Below are positions 45,956 to 58,330 of a DNA stretch of 58,832 nt, piece after piece (the stretch's first letter is position 1; each line of letters starts with the position of its first letter). The stretch lies in assembly GCA_022560025.1 (NCBI GenBank), contig JAFISE010000186.1, positions 1-58,832 of the forward strand. The letters are read 5' to 3'. The notes beneath the pieces were generated by a model. It searched no databases, was not told the origin of the DNA, and saw nothing but the letters and a program-made list of their open reading frames with translations. A program made the translations under genes and the position numbers. The stretch is from Stagonosporopsis chrysanthemi (taxonomy: Eukaryota > Ascomycota > Dothideomycetes > Pleosporales > Didymellaceae).

Positions 45956-48050
45956 TCTAGGTCACGCCACCTTGCGTTGAATTACAGCCAAGGCGGCAGA
46001 GCGTGATGAACTGCAGACCACGCCAGACTCATCACAGAATCCAAGCACTGAGGGCGAGGGATTTTGGTAAGATGATACACCGGGGCGTGGCGACAATATG
46101 TGCAGAATTCAAAGTACACTATTACAAAGAGAGGAGTCTCACTTAAGACTGCCATGCGACGTCGGGCTGTACTGTAGTATCAGGCGGAAGTAGAGTCCCT
46201 AGCCAGATCTGCTCAAAGCAATTTGCGCTTACTAAGGCAGAGGCAGCATGCAATGTCTGTTATTAATCTCGGTAGAGGCCTTGAGAGATCCTTGTTAGAT
46301 CCCTGTCTGCACTGACCAGGGATTCTATTTTCGCCTGATACGACAGTAGTGTGTAATCCTTGTCATCTGCATGTGCTGTTCAACTTGCAAGGCCGCACGG
46401 TCCAATTCGCCCCCTGCAGGCGGCATATATCTCTAGCCGCGATTGGCGGGTCCGATCGAGTATTACACATCGCCTCTGGAGGAAGCAGGAGGATGCGAGA
46501 TGAGTTGCGGGTCTGCATGCATGTGAGGTGGCTCGAAGGAAGGGACGTGTGCGGCACATGGTGTTGTTACAAACGAGATTGGCGCGATTCTCATTAGTGC
46601 CACCCGGCATCGCGGGACCGGAGCAGCGCCTGGCCCACAACCCTAGCTTGCTCAGGGTGACCACCCGAATAGTAAGTTGTTTTTTTGGACCTTTTGACCG
46701 GACACATCCACATATAGTAGTCCTCGCGCACAACGCGGCTCAGCGTTCCTTGGGCAAGCGGCGACACCTTCCGAGCCGACATTAGTTCACTCATTCGTGT
46801 AAGTAGTGGGAAGACTTGTGCCGTGTACACACGCCGTCTAGCCGTCGTATCTACATAGGCACTGTGGAGTTGTTGTCTACAGTACACTTGTGTGGAATGG
46901 ACAATTGCACCAATGTCGCGCAAACAAGGACGGTTCTATCAAAGCTCTGCTCAGCGATAGCAATTACAGCGGCATCGGCACTATTGTTGATGGGTAGAGT
47001 ACTAGTGCTGATACGATCTTCAAAACTTGTAAACGCGCAATTGCTCAGCGACGAGGGAGCTCAGCCGCCTCCCCGGTTTACTGGCATTGGTCAAGGAAGG
47101 AATGCACGTAATGATCGCACGGCACAGAGTAGCCTATACTCCCGCAGGCTGGCAGTTTTTTCCAATCGCTCACGCCCTCCTGGTGCTTCCCAGCTGCTTG
47201 CACGAAAGACGAATAGCCTGCAGGTGAGTATGCAGAGATGTGCTACGTTTTCTATCCCATGCACGGAATAGGTTCGACCCCATACTACGAGGCACGGCCA
47301 TCTTGCAATTCCATGTCACGCGATGCGATGAAAACGTCCGCGGTATATCTATACTATAGGGTCAGCAGAAAGCGAAAAAGACTAGCATGGTCATGACAGA
47401 CAGTAGGAACGACTAGGTAGGCAGTCTGCACCTTGGCCGACCTCAGTGTGCAAGAAGCCAGTCAAGCATTGCGTAAGGCAGAAATTGATCTGCCCGCATG
47501 TTATGGTCCAACACGTAAGCGAATGTTCTCCTATGTTGCGTTTAACGCTGGATTTTTCTTGAGAACTGTACAAGCCGTCGCTGTCAACCTGATCTGTACC
47601 ATACCAACAACTTAGCGACGCGCGATGTGGACCCTGCTCTGCCTTACAATCTCTTTACTTCAGAGTGGTCTTAGGCAATGCATCGTTAGCTGAGGACTTG
47701 TGCGCATGTTGCATGAAATGGAACGCATTTAACGAGCCTACGTTATGAGTAGTCGCATCCTAATGTTTGGTCCCCTCTGTAAGATGTGAACATGGTCATT
47801 CTGCCTCACTTGGTATAACTTCCAAATTCAACTGGGCTTATAAAATCACAGAACAAACCAGACAGCGTAACGCTGAAGAACTTGTCTTTATGATTATAGT
47901 AACCACAAATGGTGACTATTATACTACAGCCATAGGCAGCGCCGCAGGGATACGCCCAGCAGGCCTTTGTGTAGAATTCAAAGTGCTATACATTACGGAT
48001 TGTATCGCAAACAAGATCCAAGGTCCTTTGTGAATAGACAACACAAATAT
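45956..48050. other. Gene-poor interval
   Basis: 2.1 kb of ordinary composition. Several overlapping short frames exist on both strands at 46340-47270, but they look like chance openings (Cys/Arg-rich, no motif). A GGTTCGACCCC at 47271 resembles a tRNA B-box but no cloverleaf forms. This is the 3' flank of the membrane-protein gene. Confidence 0.4.
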
Positions 48051-49301
48051 TCAAGACCAATCCTCAGGTTCTTTACCTTTATAAGGGGTGGGACTGATAC
48101 TCACCGTCATATGGACATGCGTAGTTCTTCGAATGTTACCTTGAACTGTAGAGTCTATCTCGCGCAAGATCATTGCCCGCTCGCTGCTGCCATCATCGGA
48201 TTCGTGCTTTGTTTGTTCTTCGACGCCATATTTCGATACTACGTAACTGTTCATGCGCGACTTGTCTTGGGCACTCACGCCTTTCTTTGGAAGGATTTTA
48301 TTGAGAAATCTCTCAAAGAGCACTCGAAGTGCAGGCAGACTGGCAGTCAACGTTCCAACAAACACCTCTGTAACTGACAAAATGGAGAGGTTGACACTTT
48401 CGTATGGAGCGTCTGTGGATTCGTTCAGAGCCTTGATCTCGTAAAGTTTAACAGCGGAAATGATAGTTGCGCTACGATTTACGTCAGGCATGATCTCCCA
48501 GCCGAAGTGGTACATACTTACATCAGCCTGAGTAAGAACACTGCCCGTACTCCCCACATCGCTCGTCTAGGCAGCTGTACCTTTCTGATATATATGAGTG
48601 GCGCGCATGTGTAGAAAAGATCAGAGGCGATATTCGATCCAGCACCGAGGTATCCTGTCGACAGTATCAGCTTGTGGAACATGACAGCATTTAGTCTACT
48701 GACCCGATATCATTCGGGGCTTAGCACCCCAACAGTGTCCTCGGAGTTTCGGATCCCAGTGTCTTGCAATTGGATCGCATTCCCCAAACAAGATGATATA
48801 TGGGAAGACCAAATTCAGTCCAGCATGGACAGCGACTGTTAGCCAGATCAACATCCGGTATGTTTTGGAGAAGTCGAGCTGCAGCATGAAGGCGCAAATG
48901 CTGAACTTAAGCGCCGTCATCGCAGTAAGGTTGAAGTACTGGCCAAACCAGAGATATTCCAAGTACTTTGCGAGATCGGCCTCGGTGACAGATGGGTCCC
49001 AGGCATGCTTGCCAGCTCCAACCCACGCTGACATATAGCCAAACGTCGTCCCGACCAGTGCGCAAATCTAGTGTTGCTGTTAGATTGCGCAGACATGTCA
49101 TAGAGTCTTTGATATGTTACCCACCTGCGCAAACGCAAGGAGCCAGTCGCTAACGTTTACATATCCGCTCTTCTTGGCCCTGATATCGTTCCAGATACGA
49201 AGTACCACGAAGGCTGTACTAAGAAACGCAATGACGGGATAAGTGAATTTAATTGTGTCGGATCTGTCGTCCAGCGGAAGAGTAGCTGTTGACGTAGACA
49301 T
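48051..49301 (-). CDS. Fungal rhodopsin-like (PTH11-type) seven-helix membrane protein
   Basis: Four exons on the minus strand: 49301-49125, 49067-48704, 48654-48522, 48471-48051; 364 residues. Introns of 57, 49 and 50 nt have donors GTGGGT, GTCAGT and GTAAGT, AG acceptors and CTAAC/CTGAC-like branch sites, and all phases join cleanly. Features of the fungal rhodopsin domain family (integral membrane, related to PTH11-type receptors): a first helix (YPVIAFLSTAFVVLRIW), SDWLLAFAQ, further helices including MTALKFSICAFMLQL and LIWLTVAVHAGLNLV, the paired-Cys loop GECDPIARHWDPKLRGHC, GAGSNIASDLFYTCAPLIYI, and a last helix near LSVTEVFVGTLTASLPALR. A cytoplasmic, Ser/Glu-rich tail follows. There is no CFEM domain. 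The likely role is plasma-membrane sensing; the ligand is unknown. It appears intact. Confidence 0.85.
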
Positions 49302-50547
49302 GTTGGCTCAACTAAATCTGAGAAGTCAAGATTCGAAAGATGATTAGAGTAAGAAGCACTAATCACAGTATTTCTCAACATACAGAAACGAAGAGAAGGA
49401 GCCACAGGTTCCAACGAAGTACCTGCCGGAAAGCGACAAATAAGGATTTGCTGTGCCACTCTCATGGAGCGGGACGACCTTGTGAAAGGTGATTGATGTG
49501 AGGCGCGGAACGTGATTCAATTAAGTGTTAACCATCCATCCCATGCTGTCGGTATTCGAGGATAGCATCGTGGGAATAACGGCTCGCGTACTGTTGTGAA
49601 GAATCCTCTTGCTTCGGCATGTATGCGAACATAGCTATCACTGTTACTGTGAGCTGATTTGGATCTTCTACTCTGACACTTCACGTGTTCTGGAACTTTG
49701 AAGACAAGGCGTCCTTCACATGTTTGTTATATAAATGACGTTTCAATTATTGAGCAGTTTTGCCACCGCAGTACAACTTGATAGTCGGAAGCCACGTTCT
49801 CGCCGAACTGTGCCACACTCCCGCAGCTGTCTATATGCTAGACCAAAAACATGCTTAGAGAGATAGACTAGACTAAATGAAGACTGGTTACATTGGGTGT
49901 CCTACGGAGCTTTAACCAAGACTGACACCTAAAGAAAGACGATGGATGCATTTCGAAATGAATCTCCACAAATGTTATGCCTGTAATTTTCATGTTGCAT
50001 CTGGCCGTGTCGTCTAGAGCAGTCTGCATTACTGATAAGAAGTTGCAATTGCAATATCGTAGCAACGCACCATGTCAGTCCTACACCAGCACAAGGAGCC
50101 CTTGTCAATCGGGATATCGTGTCTAGCACAGAGTGAGATATGCTGCTTCGCGGTAGTTGTATAAGGTGCGTTCCCTTTGACATGCTTTTAAATCCAACCA
50201 ATCGCGCGCTAGTGTAACGCCCGTAAGCTTGCAAACGAGTTCCCTAGACCTCTTCGCGCGGCGGCCCACTATGCGGCGCTAGTGCCATGGGGCACGGGTA
50301 AGAGGTGCATCGGCCTTTGACCACGCGCCGCTTTGTGGCAGTTGCACTGTCCGCAATGTTGCGCTCCACAAAAGACGTTGGCCTATAGTCGATCCATGCA
50401 CGATTGGTGCGGGAAGCATTTGAATGCTGCTGCTTGACAGGACCACGGTGCCTTTTCGTTCACGCTGTATAATTCCCTTTGGAGGCGTACAACGAATATT
50501 TCATCGTGATATCAAGTTTCCGATCGTCCGATACTTCTATCTGAACG
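49302..50547. other. Divergent intergenic region
   Basis: 1.25 kb between two divergently transcribed intact genes, so it should hold both promoters. The small frames within it have no supported products. A TATAAT-like sequence (GTATAATTCC, about 50467) lies 80 bp before the GMC start. No shared operator could be identified by eye. Confidence 0.4.
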
Positions 50548-52451
50548 ATGACGCCCAGTCTGAAGAGTCTTGCCGTATTCGCCGCGGCCTTGTCTTTCAG
50601 TGTAGCAGTACCTACAGCGAACAACTACATTGCAGCGTCTGTTGATGGGAAGACGTTCGATTATGTGATCGTCGGTGGTGGGCTTACCGGCTTGGTAGTT
50701 GCGCATCGCTTGAGTGAGGACAAGTCGCGTAAGTTTGACGAAGCTATGTCTTTTCCACTGATCGTCTAACTTAATTGAAAGGTTCTGTCCTCGTTCTGGA
50801 GACTGGCTCAATCACAGAGGACATCAACACTATCATTCCTACTCTTGGTAACAACATCAACCACGCTTTGCAATACAGTATCAACTCGGCACCGGATCCT
50901 GGCCTTGGCGGTCTCAGTGTTGGGGTCCTAGTTGGCAAAGTCGTTGGGGGTGGCTCGGTAATCAACGGTATGGCGTTTGATCGAGCCTCTGCTGCTGACT
51001 ACAATGCCTGGGAGCAACTCGGTAACCCTGGTTGGGGCTGGCATGGCCTCCTTCCCTACTTTAAGAAGTCTACTACCTTCTCCCCTCCCACGCTCACAGC
51101 CAAGGATTTCAATATCACCTACGATGCCTCATTCTACGGCACCAATGGCCCAGTTCAGGCATCCTACCCTAACTTTGAGTTCCCTGACGTTAAGGTGATA
51201 TGGGACGCTTTCAGAACAGAAGATTACCCCACGCCAAGAGAGCACGCTTCGGGTGATGCCGTTGGCGCTACCTGGATTCCGACTTCCCTTGACCCCAAGA
51301 CTCAGACCCGCTCTGATGCCAGGAGAACATATTATGACTCTGTCAAAAACCGGCCCAACTTGAAACTCATTACAGGTGTCGAAGTAAACAAAGTCCTCTT
51401 TCACCACCTCACTGCTGAAGGAGTTCAGTTCACCAACCCCGCTAGCAAAACTATTGCAAACGTCTACGCAAGGCGCGAGGTCGTCCTTGCTGCCGGGTCG
51501 GTGTTCACCCCAAAAATCCTTCAGCTCAGCGGTGTCGGGCCTGCAGATGTGCTCAAAGCGGCCGGTATTAAGATTAGAAAGGACCTTGCTGCCGTCGGCG
51601 CAAACTTGCAAGACCACCCCAACGCCAACATGTTTTGGTCCACGCAGAATCTGAGCGTTCCCAGCCCCAGCTTTGCTTCTGATCCTGCTCAGAACGCATC
51701 GGCCTGGGCTCAATACTTTGCGAATCGTACTGGTCCCGTCTGCCAGTCCCACGGAAGTAGTCTTGCCTTTTTATCTCTCCAAAGCATCACTCCCCGCTAC
51801 AAGCAAATTGTCTCTACTATCAGGGCCCAAAAGTCCACCGAATACCTCCCCGCCGCTTACAAGAACAACGCCAACCTGCTGCGTGGTTACGAGGCTGCGA
51901 AGTCTATTACTGCAGAGCTTCTGGGCGGAACCAAAGCCGCCGCTGTCGAGATCCCAATGAACGCATTTGGGCTTGCCATCGCGGCCGTCCAGCGCCCTCT
52001 TTCCCGAGGATATGTTGCTCTCAACGCAACTAACCCTACTGGCAATCCCATTGTCCAATTTAACACCTTTCAGAATCCTGCAGACAGAACCATGATGACC
52101 GAAGCCGTCAGGTGGACCCGACGCCATTGGCAAAGCCCTGTTCTTGCTCGTTTCCTGCCCAAGGAGGTCACACCTGGTGTCAGTGCGCAGACTGATGACG
52201 AGATCATCGACGCCCTGCTCAAGCAGAGCGCGCTTACCGCTACCTTCGCCCACCAGTCTGGCACTTGTGCTATGATGCCGGAAAAGTTTGGTGGCTGTGT
52301 CAGCAGTGATCTCAGGGTGTACGGCACCAAGAAGCTCAGCGTTGTCGACGCTTCTATAATTCCCTTGATCCCTGCCACTCACTTGCAAGCAACTATGTAT
52401 GCTATTGCTGAAAAGGCTGCGGATCTCATCAAGATGCGAAACACTCTCTAA
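50548..52451 (+). CDS. Secreted GMC (glucose-methanol-choline) oxidoreductase
   Basis: Two exons, 50548-50728 and 50782-52451, 616 residues. The 53-nt intron has GTAAGT, a CTAAC branch site (50766-50770) and AAAG; the phase-1 junction gives Arg. A signal peptide (LAVFAAALSFSVAVP) points to secretion. FAD binding: DYVIVGGGLTGLVVAHRLSE (dinucleotide fold) and VLVLETG. GMC signature 1 is at VGGGSVINGMAFDRASAADYNAWE, signature 2 at AGSVFTPKILQLSGVGP. The C-terminal catalytic region has FAHQSGTCAM and DASIIPLIPATHLQATMYAIAEKAADLI, with the His pair expected for alcohol/sugar oxidation. Length fits CAZy family AA3 and related aryl-alcohol or glucose oxidases and dehydrogenases, which use FAD to oxidise an alcohol and usually pass electrons to oxygen or a quinone. 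The substrate cannot be read from sequence. Confidence 0.92.
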
Positions 52452-52728
52452 GTCAGTGGTATGATGACAACCTAAATAGTATTGTCTGAGTATTGGAACA
52501 GTTTATAGCTAAGGGATCACTTGTACTAAGATCAATAGAGTCGCAAAATGATCTTTGTTCTCTGTCGCGTTTGTTTGACCTATACTTGGCTTAGCCTTGT
52601 GCTGACAAGCGTGCGATTTGGGTCTCAGCAATTGTTCCCTCCTACAGACTCTACGTTACTGGTTTATTAGTGTAACTGCGTAAGCAGTGTCAAGTGGGTG
52701 CTGCAGGTCAACGCTTGTATTGCTATAT
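52452..52728. other. GMC gene 3' flank
   Basis: Short unremarkable spacer between the GMC stop and the LTR. No gene seen. Confidence 0.4.
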
Positions 52729-53022
52729 GTTGTCGTGTTGTGATCTTCTTCCGGAGTTGTCGGATCGCAGCGGAAGCACCGGGTAGTACCTGTTACAATA
52801 GCATATTATGTGATCTCAGCCACGTGGTTACAATTTGTCGCGGTGAGTGCAAGCAGTGCGTCAAGATTTGAGGATTGAACTGAGATTGTATTGTGCGAAG
52901 CTACGAACAGTATGTATACATAGGTAGCTGTAAACAGCGCTAGTGCAGGATAGGGAGCTGTATCTAACTAAAGGTAAGGCGCAGGTTGCCTATGAGGCTA
53001 GAGAGACTCCAAATCGTGACAC
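52729..53022 (-). repeat. LTR of a minus-strand element, weakly mutated
   Basis: On the minus strand this begins TGTCACGATTTGGAG directly after a purine-rich CTAGGGGGTG, the layout of a polypurine tract followed by a 3' LTR. The far end is placed at TGTTGTCG (plus 52729) because of TG...CA termini, but it is less certain. Its inner 150 bp recur, RIP-mutated, at about 56545-56698. This copy is much less mutated than that one. Confidence 0.6.
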
Positions 53023-53066
53023 ACCCCCTAGCTGGCGTCGAGTCGTGGGCAGGGGGTTGAAAACAG

Positions 53067-54329
53067 CTAATCAGTGCATATAGAGTCCGTCAAGATCGTC
53101 TCTATTAGTTAGACGTAGGTCCTTTAAGCGCTTGCTAATATTAACAAGGTTAAGTTAGCAGATAAACTCTTTAAACTTCTACTTTAGTAGTATTTTTGTA
53201 AGTCTGTTAGCAGGCATACAATCAGTAGGTACCTATTTAACGTTAATGCGTAAGGCAGTAACCTCCTGTTAAATCTAGAGCTAGTAGATGTTAACGTGCT
53301 TAATCTTTGTGTAAAGCTTGTTTAGCAGAACGTAGCGTACTCTTAATTAAGTGCTTTGCAGGCAATTAGAAAGTCTTCTTGTAGATAATTGCTGTTAGTC
53401 TCTAGCAGGCTAACAGCCTTGCCTTAAGCTGTAATATATGTCTAGTCAGCTAGCTATTGCTTAACCTTCTTTGCAGCTTATAGAGCAGTCTTAAGAGTAT
53501 TATATTTGTTAGCAAGCTTGCAATAGCAAGTTGCGTTAGTTAGACAGAGAAACTTCTTAAGAGCAACTAGTTAGTTATAAGGCGTCTTGTAATCCTTAAT
53601 TAGGTGTATGTAGCATACAGCAATTGTTTTGCTAATGTCTGTATTTAGATTAGCTAAGGCTTTCTTCTAGGTACAGTACTTAGAGCAGCAGCACTCTTAT
53701 TAATTGTATTCCTATTAGTAAGATTTTTAATCGTCTGCAGTTAGGTTAGAGAGCTTAATAGCTCTAGCCTTGTAATTAATAAGTTAAGGCTTAGTAGCCT
53801 CTACTAGCTTAGGGAGAAGCTCTCTAGCTACGTTAGGATTAATGTATTGCTAGAGACTGTAGCAGTTAGCAACGTCTTAGCAAATAAACAACTAGGTAAA
53901 CTAGTTATTAGGCATGCTTAGTATAACTATAAGGCGTGTTACAGCAAGATTAGACTTAGTAGCTATAGTAGAGGCTGTAGTCGTGTTTAAACAGATCTAA
54001 GCAGAGATCTAGTTAATAAGCATTGTAAATAAACACAGTAACAGGTACGTTGTAGTAGACGCAGTAATAGATACGTTATAGTAGACGCAGTAATAGGTGC
54101 GTTGTAGTAGATATAGCATAGCAACGTACAACTTAAACAGAGTAACAATTATAGCAGCAGGTAAGAATAATCCTAGGTTGTAGCTTTTACTGCACTCTAG
54201 ATTGACCTTAGCACCTTTTTATTAGTCTTTTACCTTTGCTAATAGGTCTTTAAAGCACTTAGAAAAGCTCTAGTAGCGTTTCTTTGTTATCTGTCCCTTT
54301 TTATTAACAGGCAGTGCATAGGTAGACAT
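53067..54329 (-). pseudogene. gag-like protein of a minus-strand LTR element
   Basis: The minus-strand frame of exactly 421 codons from ATG (54329) to TAG (53067) reads MSTYALPVNKKGQITKKRY, then helical gag-like sequence (LVALKKFLCLTNATCYCKLA, NKYNTLKTAL, DFLIACKALN.EYATFC) resembling Copia gag, interrupted by RIP-type TAG/TAA. The gag stop lies only 45 bp before the LTR, with no room for pol, so the element looks gag-only and non-autonomous. A 26-bp tandem repeat falls inside it. Confidence 0.5.
54034..54118. repeat. 26-bp tandem repeat, three units
   Basis: ACGTTGTAGTAGACGCAGTA plus ATAGAT repeats with slight variation three times (about 54045, 54071 and 54097). It lies within the gag relic, and unit length not divisible by three suggests expansion after the frame was lost. 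Confidence 0.7.
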
Positions 54330-54331
54330 AA

Positions 54332-55371
54332 TATTAAAATAGGTATAGGTGTATTGTACTAACTTATTATTACTAAACAATAACTGCGTTGATAATATTA
54401 TCTTGCTACCTTAGTTAGTTAGTAAATCAGCGCAGAGTTAATCTGTTTTCTACCTCTAGTCTCTGTTAAGTGTAGCTATATAACCTACTATTGTAATTTA
54501 TTACTAAGAGAGAAATAGAAAGCAAATTAGTACACTGTTAGACGTACAGATCTCTATTAATTTACTTAGCTAGACTATATAGAGAGCTGCTCTTAATAGG
54601 CTAGCTAACGCAAGCAATTAACTAGAGGCAACCTCTAACTAAGTATATTAGACTAAAGAGGTTTTATATATCTTGCAATCTATTTTACTCCTGCAAGCTA
54701 TATATAATACTATACAGGCTAGTATACGTTGCAGCTAAGCCTTAGCTAATATATCTTACTAGTGTTCTTTTTTCTAGACTTATTAAAGTATAAAAAGCTT
54801 AGAAATATACACAGCAGAAAGGCTATAGGTTTTAAGCTTAGACTAGTCTTTCTCTCTGCTTATACTAGCTAAGATAGTTAAAAGAGAGTTAAAGTCTTAT
54901 ATATTAGATTTGCTTAATTTTATAAACAAGGCAAGGACTGCTATGTACTAATATTAAATACATAGTAGAGATAAAACGCCTTCTCTATAAGCTTCTAGTT
55001 ACTAGCTTAGAGTTCTATTAATAGCTGTACAGTAACTTGTTAATCTTGTAAAGTGTAGTAACAGATGTTCTCTTAACAAGATCTTTAAGCCTGCTTTCTA
55101 GTTAGCTGTGTGTTGTTAATTAAGATATATCTAATACTCTCTGCTTTATTTTAAAGCCTAGCTAGTAGGTATAGTGTCTGTAACAGTGTAGAAAGAGAAG
55201 AAGACTGCACTGTATTAACTATTAATATAGGCAGAGCTACTTATATACCTATATATACACAAGCTATCTTAAATTGTACTAGAGTAGGCCTAGGCAGAGC
55301 CTAACTGTTATACTCTCTTTTAGCTGCTGTAGACAACAAAGCTAGCTAGTACTAATGCTGTAGCTCTGCTA
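54332..55371. mobile_element. RIP-mutated retroelement sequence, internal structure unclear
   Basis: TA-rich, no open frame. It lies upstream (minus orientation) of the gag relic and downstream of a Copia RNase H relic, so it should contain the gag element's leader and the other element's 3' LTR, but I cannot place their edges. Confidence 0.4.
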
Positions 55372-55860
55372 GCTCTAGAGTCTTTACCTAAGTAGTAAGG
55401 AGCTAGTAAGTGTTCTTAAGTCCTAGCTACCTTACAAACTCAGCATGTTTCTGCCTTATAAGAGACTTAGTAAGTCTATCTATAGGTATCTTTGCTGTAA
55501 AGTACTACTTAATATAAAGTTGCCTATTCTGCACTTCTTATCTTACCTATATCTAATAGGTGTCTACGTACCTTAGCTTTGTATAAAACTATCTATCTTT
55601 TTTCTTAACTATTCTAACTATCTGCTTGTTGTTGTAATAGATAGTTAGCTAAATCTCTAGGTTAAACTTAACATAACAAAATACACAGTTCTACTACTCT
55701 ATTTCTTTACCTGTAGCTAATAGAGCAACTAGCTCTGCCTTAGTAGTTAATTTAGTAACTAATTGTTGTTAGGTAGCCTTCTAGTTAATAGGCATCCTAT
55801 AGAGCTTAAACAATTATCTATAAGAAAATTAACAAGTTTGTATATTATTAGCAAATACTG
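55372..55860 (-). pseudogene. Copia RNase H remnant (minus strand)
   Basis: Minus strand reads FKLYRMPIN.KATQQQLVTKLTTKAELVALLATGKE and the stretch ending in KLRYVDTYQIQVRQEVQNR, PIDRLTKSLIRQKHAEFVRQLG, the typical end of Ty1/Copia pol, with several RIP stops. It would follow the RT relic at 57.4-58.3 kb if the intervening 56.4-57.0 kb LTR/gag piece was inserted later. Confidence 0.7.
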
Positions 55861-56419
55861 TATTAGATACTCTATAGAAGAGAGACTTGTCTTAAATGTA
55901 AGACGAGCTCTTAGCTATCTACTAACTAGCTTTAATTGCTAGGTGCCTTGTGCTGTATAGGTATCTCTAGACATGCTTTACTGTAGCAACATGCTTCTGC
56001 CTAGGATTCTAAAGATACTAAGCTAATACTAAGTAAGCTTGTGCTATATTAGGTTAAGTAAACGTCAAGATGTAAGCTAGCAACTTAACAAGCTGCTAGT
56101 ACAGCTAAGTATGCTTGTAACTTAACTCTTTTATTAATTAGGCTAGAGAGTTCTCTATAAGTAGGACTGCTAGGTAGTAGCGCGTTCTTAAGCCTATAGA
56201 GAGCTCTTTTAAGCTTAAGTAGCTTGCCTAGCTGCTTTATATATAGTTCTAGACTCTGTATATAAATTATTTAATTAAGAGATATGTTTAAGAATGTGTT
56301 TAGTATATTGTACTAATATACCTTTAGGCTAAAGGCTGCTGCAAGAGCTATAAAGAATCTAAACACTTGCGCAGCTAGCGTTGCTATATATATGTCTCCT
56401 TAGTTGTCTTAAAGATCTC

Positions 56420-57000
56420 TTCTTATAACAAGTTAAGCCTTGTACTTATATAACAGTTTATCTATATTAAGCTTGTATATAAATACCTATATTAAAGGCA
56501 GTACCTAACTATATTATAGTAAATACAAGCAGTGTAAGAAGATTTAAAGATTAAACTAAAGTTATATTATATAAAGCTACAAACAGTATATATATATAGG
56601 TAGCTGTAAACAGTGCTAGTATAGGAAAAGTAGTCTTCTCTTACTATAAGTAAGGTGCACCTGTATATAAGGCAAGAAAGACTCTAAATTATAACATACC
56701 TTCTAGCTAGTGTTAAGCTATAGGCAGAGAGTTAAGAACAGCTAGTTAGTGTATGTAGAGTCTGTTAAGATTGTCTCTATTAGTTAGACGTAGGTCCTTT
56801 AAGCACTTACTAATATTAACAAACTTAACTTAGTAGATAAACTTTTTAAATTTCTACTTTAGTAGTATTTTTATAAGTCTGTTAGCAAGTATATAATTAG
56901 TAAGTACCTATTTAATATTAATATATAAAGCAGTAGCTTCTTGTTAAATCTAGAGCTAGTAGATATTAATATACTTAATCTTTGTATAATGCTTGTTATA
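56420..57000 (-). mobile_element. Second copy of LTR plus gag 3' end
   Basis: 56545-57000 aligns with 52880-53340 in the same orientation: LTR (ending about 56698), purine-rich junction and the last 300 bp or so of gag. It is strongly RIP-mutated relative to the first copy. Homology stops abruptly near 57000. The left LTR edge (about 56420) is approximate. The arrangement is LTR-internal-LTR-internal, not a simple single element. Confidence 0.6.
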
Positions 57001-57089
57001 CTCCTTAGTAATAATTCTAGCAGTCTGCTAGATATTACACTAGATTGTAGGCATATAGTTAAGTATAAGGTTAATACTAGCAAAGAAGT

Positions 57090-58330
57090 GTATCTACTTT
57101 TTTATCTATAATATAATAAGAAAAAGTAACAGTAGTTCTAACTCTGTAGTTAATCTAGTAACTATATACTAGATAGTTAATTTCTAGTTTATTATAAGTC
57201 TTCTAAACTTAGAGGCGTAGCCTTAAAAGCTATAGTAAGTCTTAAGCTTATTAGCATACAAGGTATTAGAAGATCTAAAGAAGAGAAGATTGCAGTATAT
57301 TAGATTGTTAGAGAGATACTTAACTATATTCTGCGCACTAGCAGAGGCCTTAAGAGCAAGAGCTTTTATACTAAGTAAGTAGTGCTAAGTCTAGCAAATC
57401 TTTAAGACATAAGACTGTTCTAAGTTAGTAAAGTAGCAGGTAAAGACAACGTGCGTACAGGCAATATTAAGCCTTTTCTAGACAGCAGTATAGGCAAGAG
57501 AGCTAACTAGCTGCTAGTAGAGCTTAGTTTAAGCAGCGTTAAGCTCCTTAGTAGACTGTAGCAGCTAGTTCTTTATTAGTAGGACATCTAGAGCCTTGCC
57601 TATAGTCTTAATATTAAATTAAGCGCATACCTTGTTAATAAAGGTGTCTTAGACTAGCTAAGTCTTGTGCAGAGCTTAATTACAGACAATACAAATATTA
57701 AAAAACTAGGTAAGGTCTTTTATAGCTTTAATTTTATATATATTTATAAGATTCTTTTTAAAAGACTTATAGAAGTAGGTATTTAATTAGTAAAACACTA
57801 TAATAATATTATTAATATAAACAAACAGAATAAGCTAGTAGCTTGTATATAGGTATAAGAAGCTGTTAACTAGCTTTAGACCTAGCTTAATAAGCTGTTA
57901 ATATAGCTTATTATACTATAGAATTAGTAACCCTTTAAGCCTATACAGAGCGCAGAGTACTAGTATAACCTTGCTTTTAGTATAGTAAAAGGCCTTAGGT
58001 GTTTTAGCATATAGCTTGCAATTAATCTTAGTATATAAGAATACAGTAAGGACGTTATACTACTTTAGCACTATATTAAAGTAGTTAGTAATTGTAATAA
58101 AAGTAAAAAAGTTTTAGATAGCAAGTATAGCAGTATATATATTGTCTATTAGGGCCTAGAAGTCTCTTTAAATAATAAGTTAAGCCTTAAAACAAGAGAG
58201 ATATCTATCTTTATCTGTCTTATAATTAAAGACCTATATTAGCAGCAGCACCTTACTATCTATAGTAGCCTTTAATTGCTCTGTGCGCTTAGAGACGCCT
58301 TTAGCACGTAGATCTTGCTGTTTAATCTCT
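57090..58330 (-). pseudogene. Copia reverse transcriptase remnant (minus strand)
   Basis: The minus strand carries Ty1/Copia RT motifs: LYRLKGLLILQYNKLY (family form LYGLKQ.PR.W), LILFVYINNIIIVF at about 57797-57830 (RIP form of YVDDI), INIYKIKAIKDLT.FF and, lower down, SLAYTAV.KG (family SL.Y.A..TRPDI) near 57510-57540. The downstream RNase H start degrades by about 57100. All is stop-filled. Confidence 0.75.

Noticed and set aside
46340..47271. Overlapping frames of 80-150 codons on both strands
   Set aside because: Mutually overlapping, Cys/Arg-rich, with no domain, start context or splice structure.
47200..47290. tRNA gene suggested by GGTTCGACCCC
   Set aside because: The T-arm and acceptor stems do not pair and no A-box or anticodon arm is found.
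54034..54118. CRISPR-like short repeats
   Set aside because: The units are contiguous with no spacers, in a eukaryotic retroelement.
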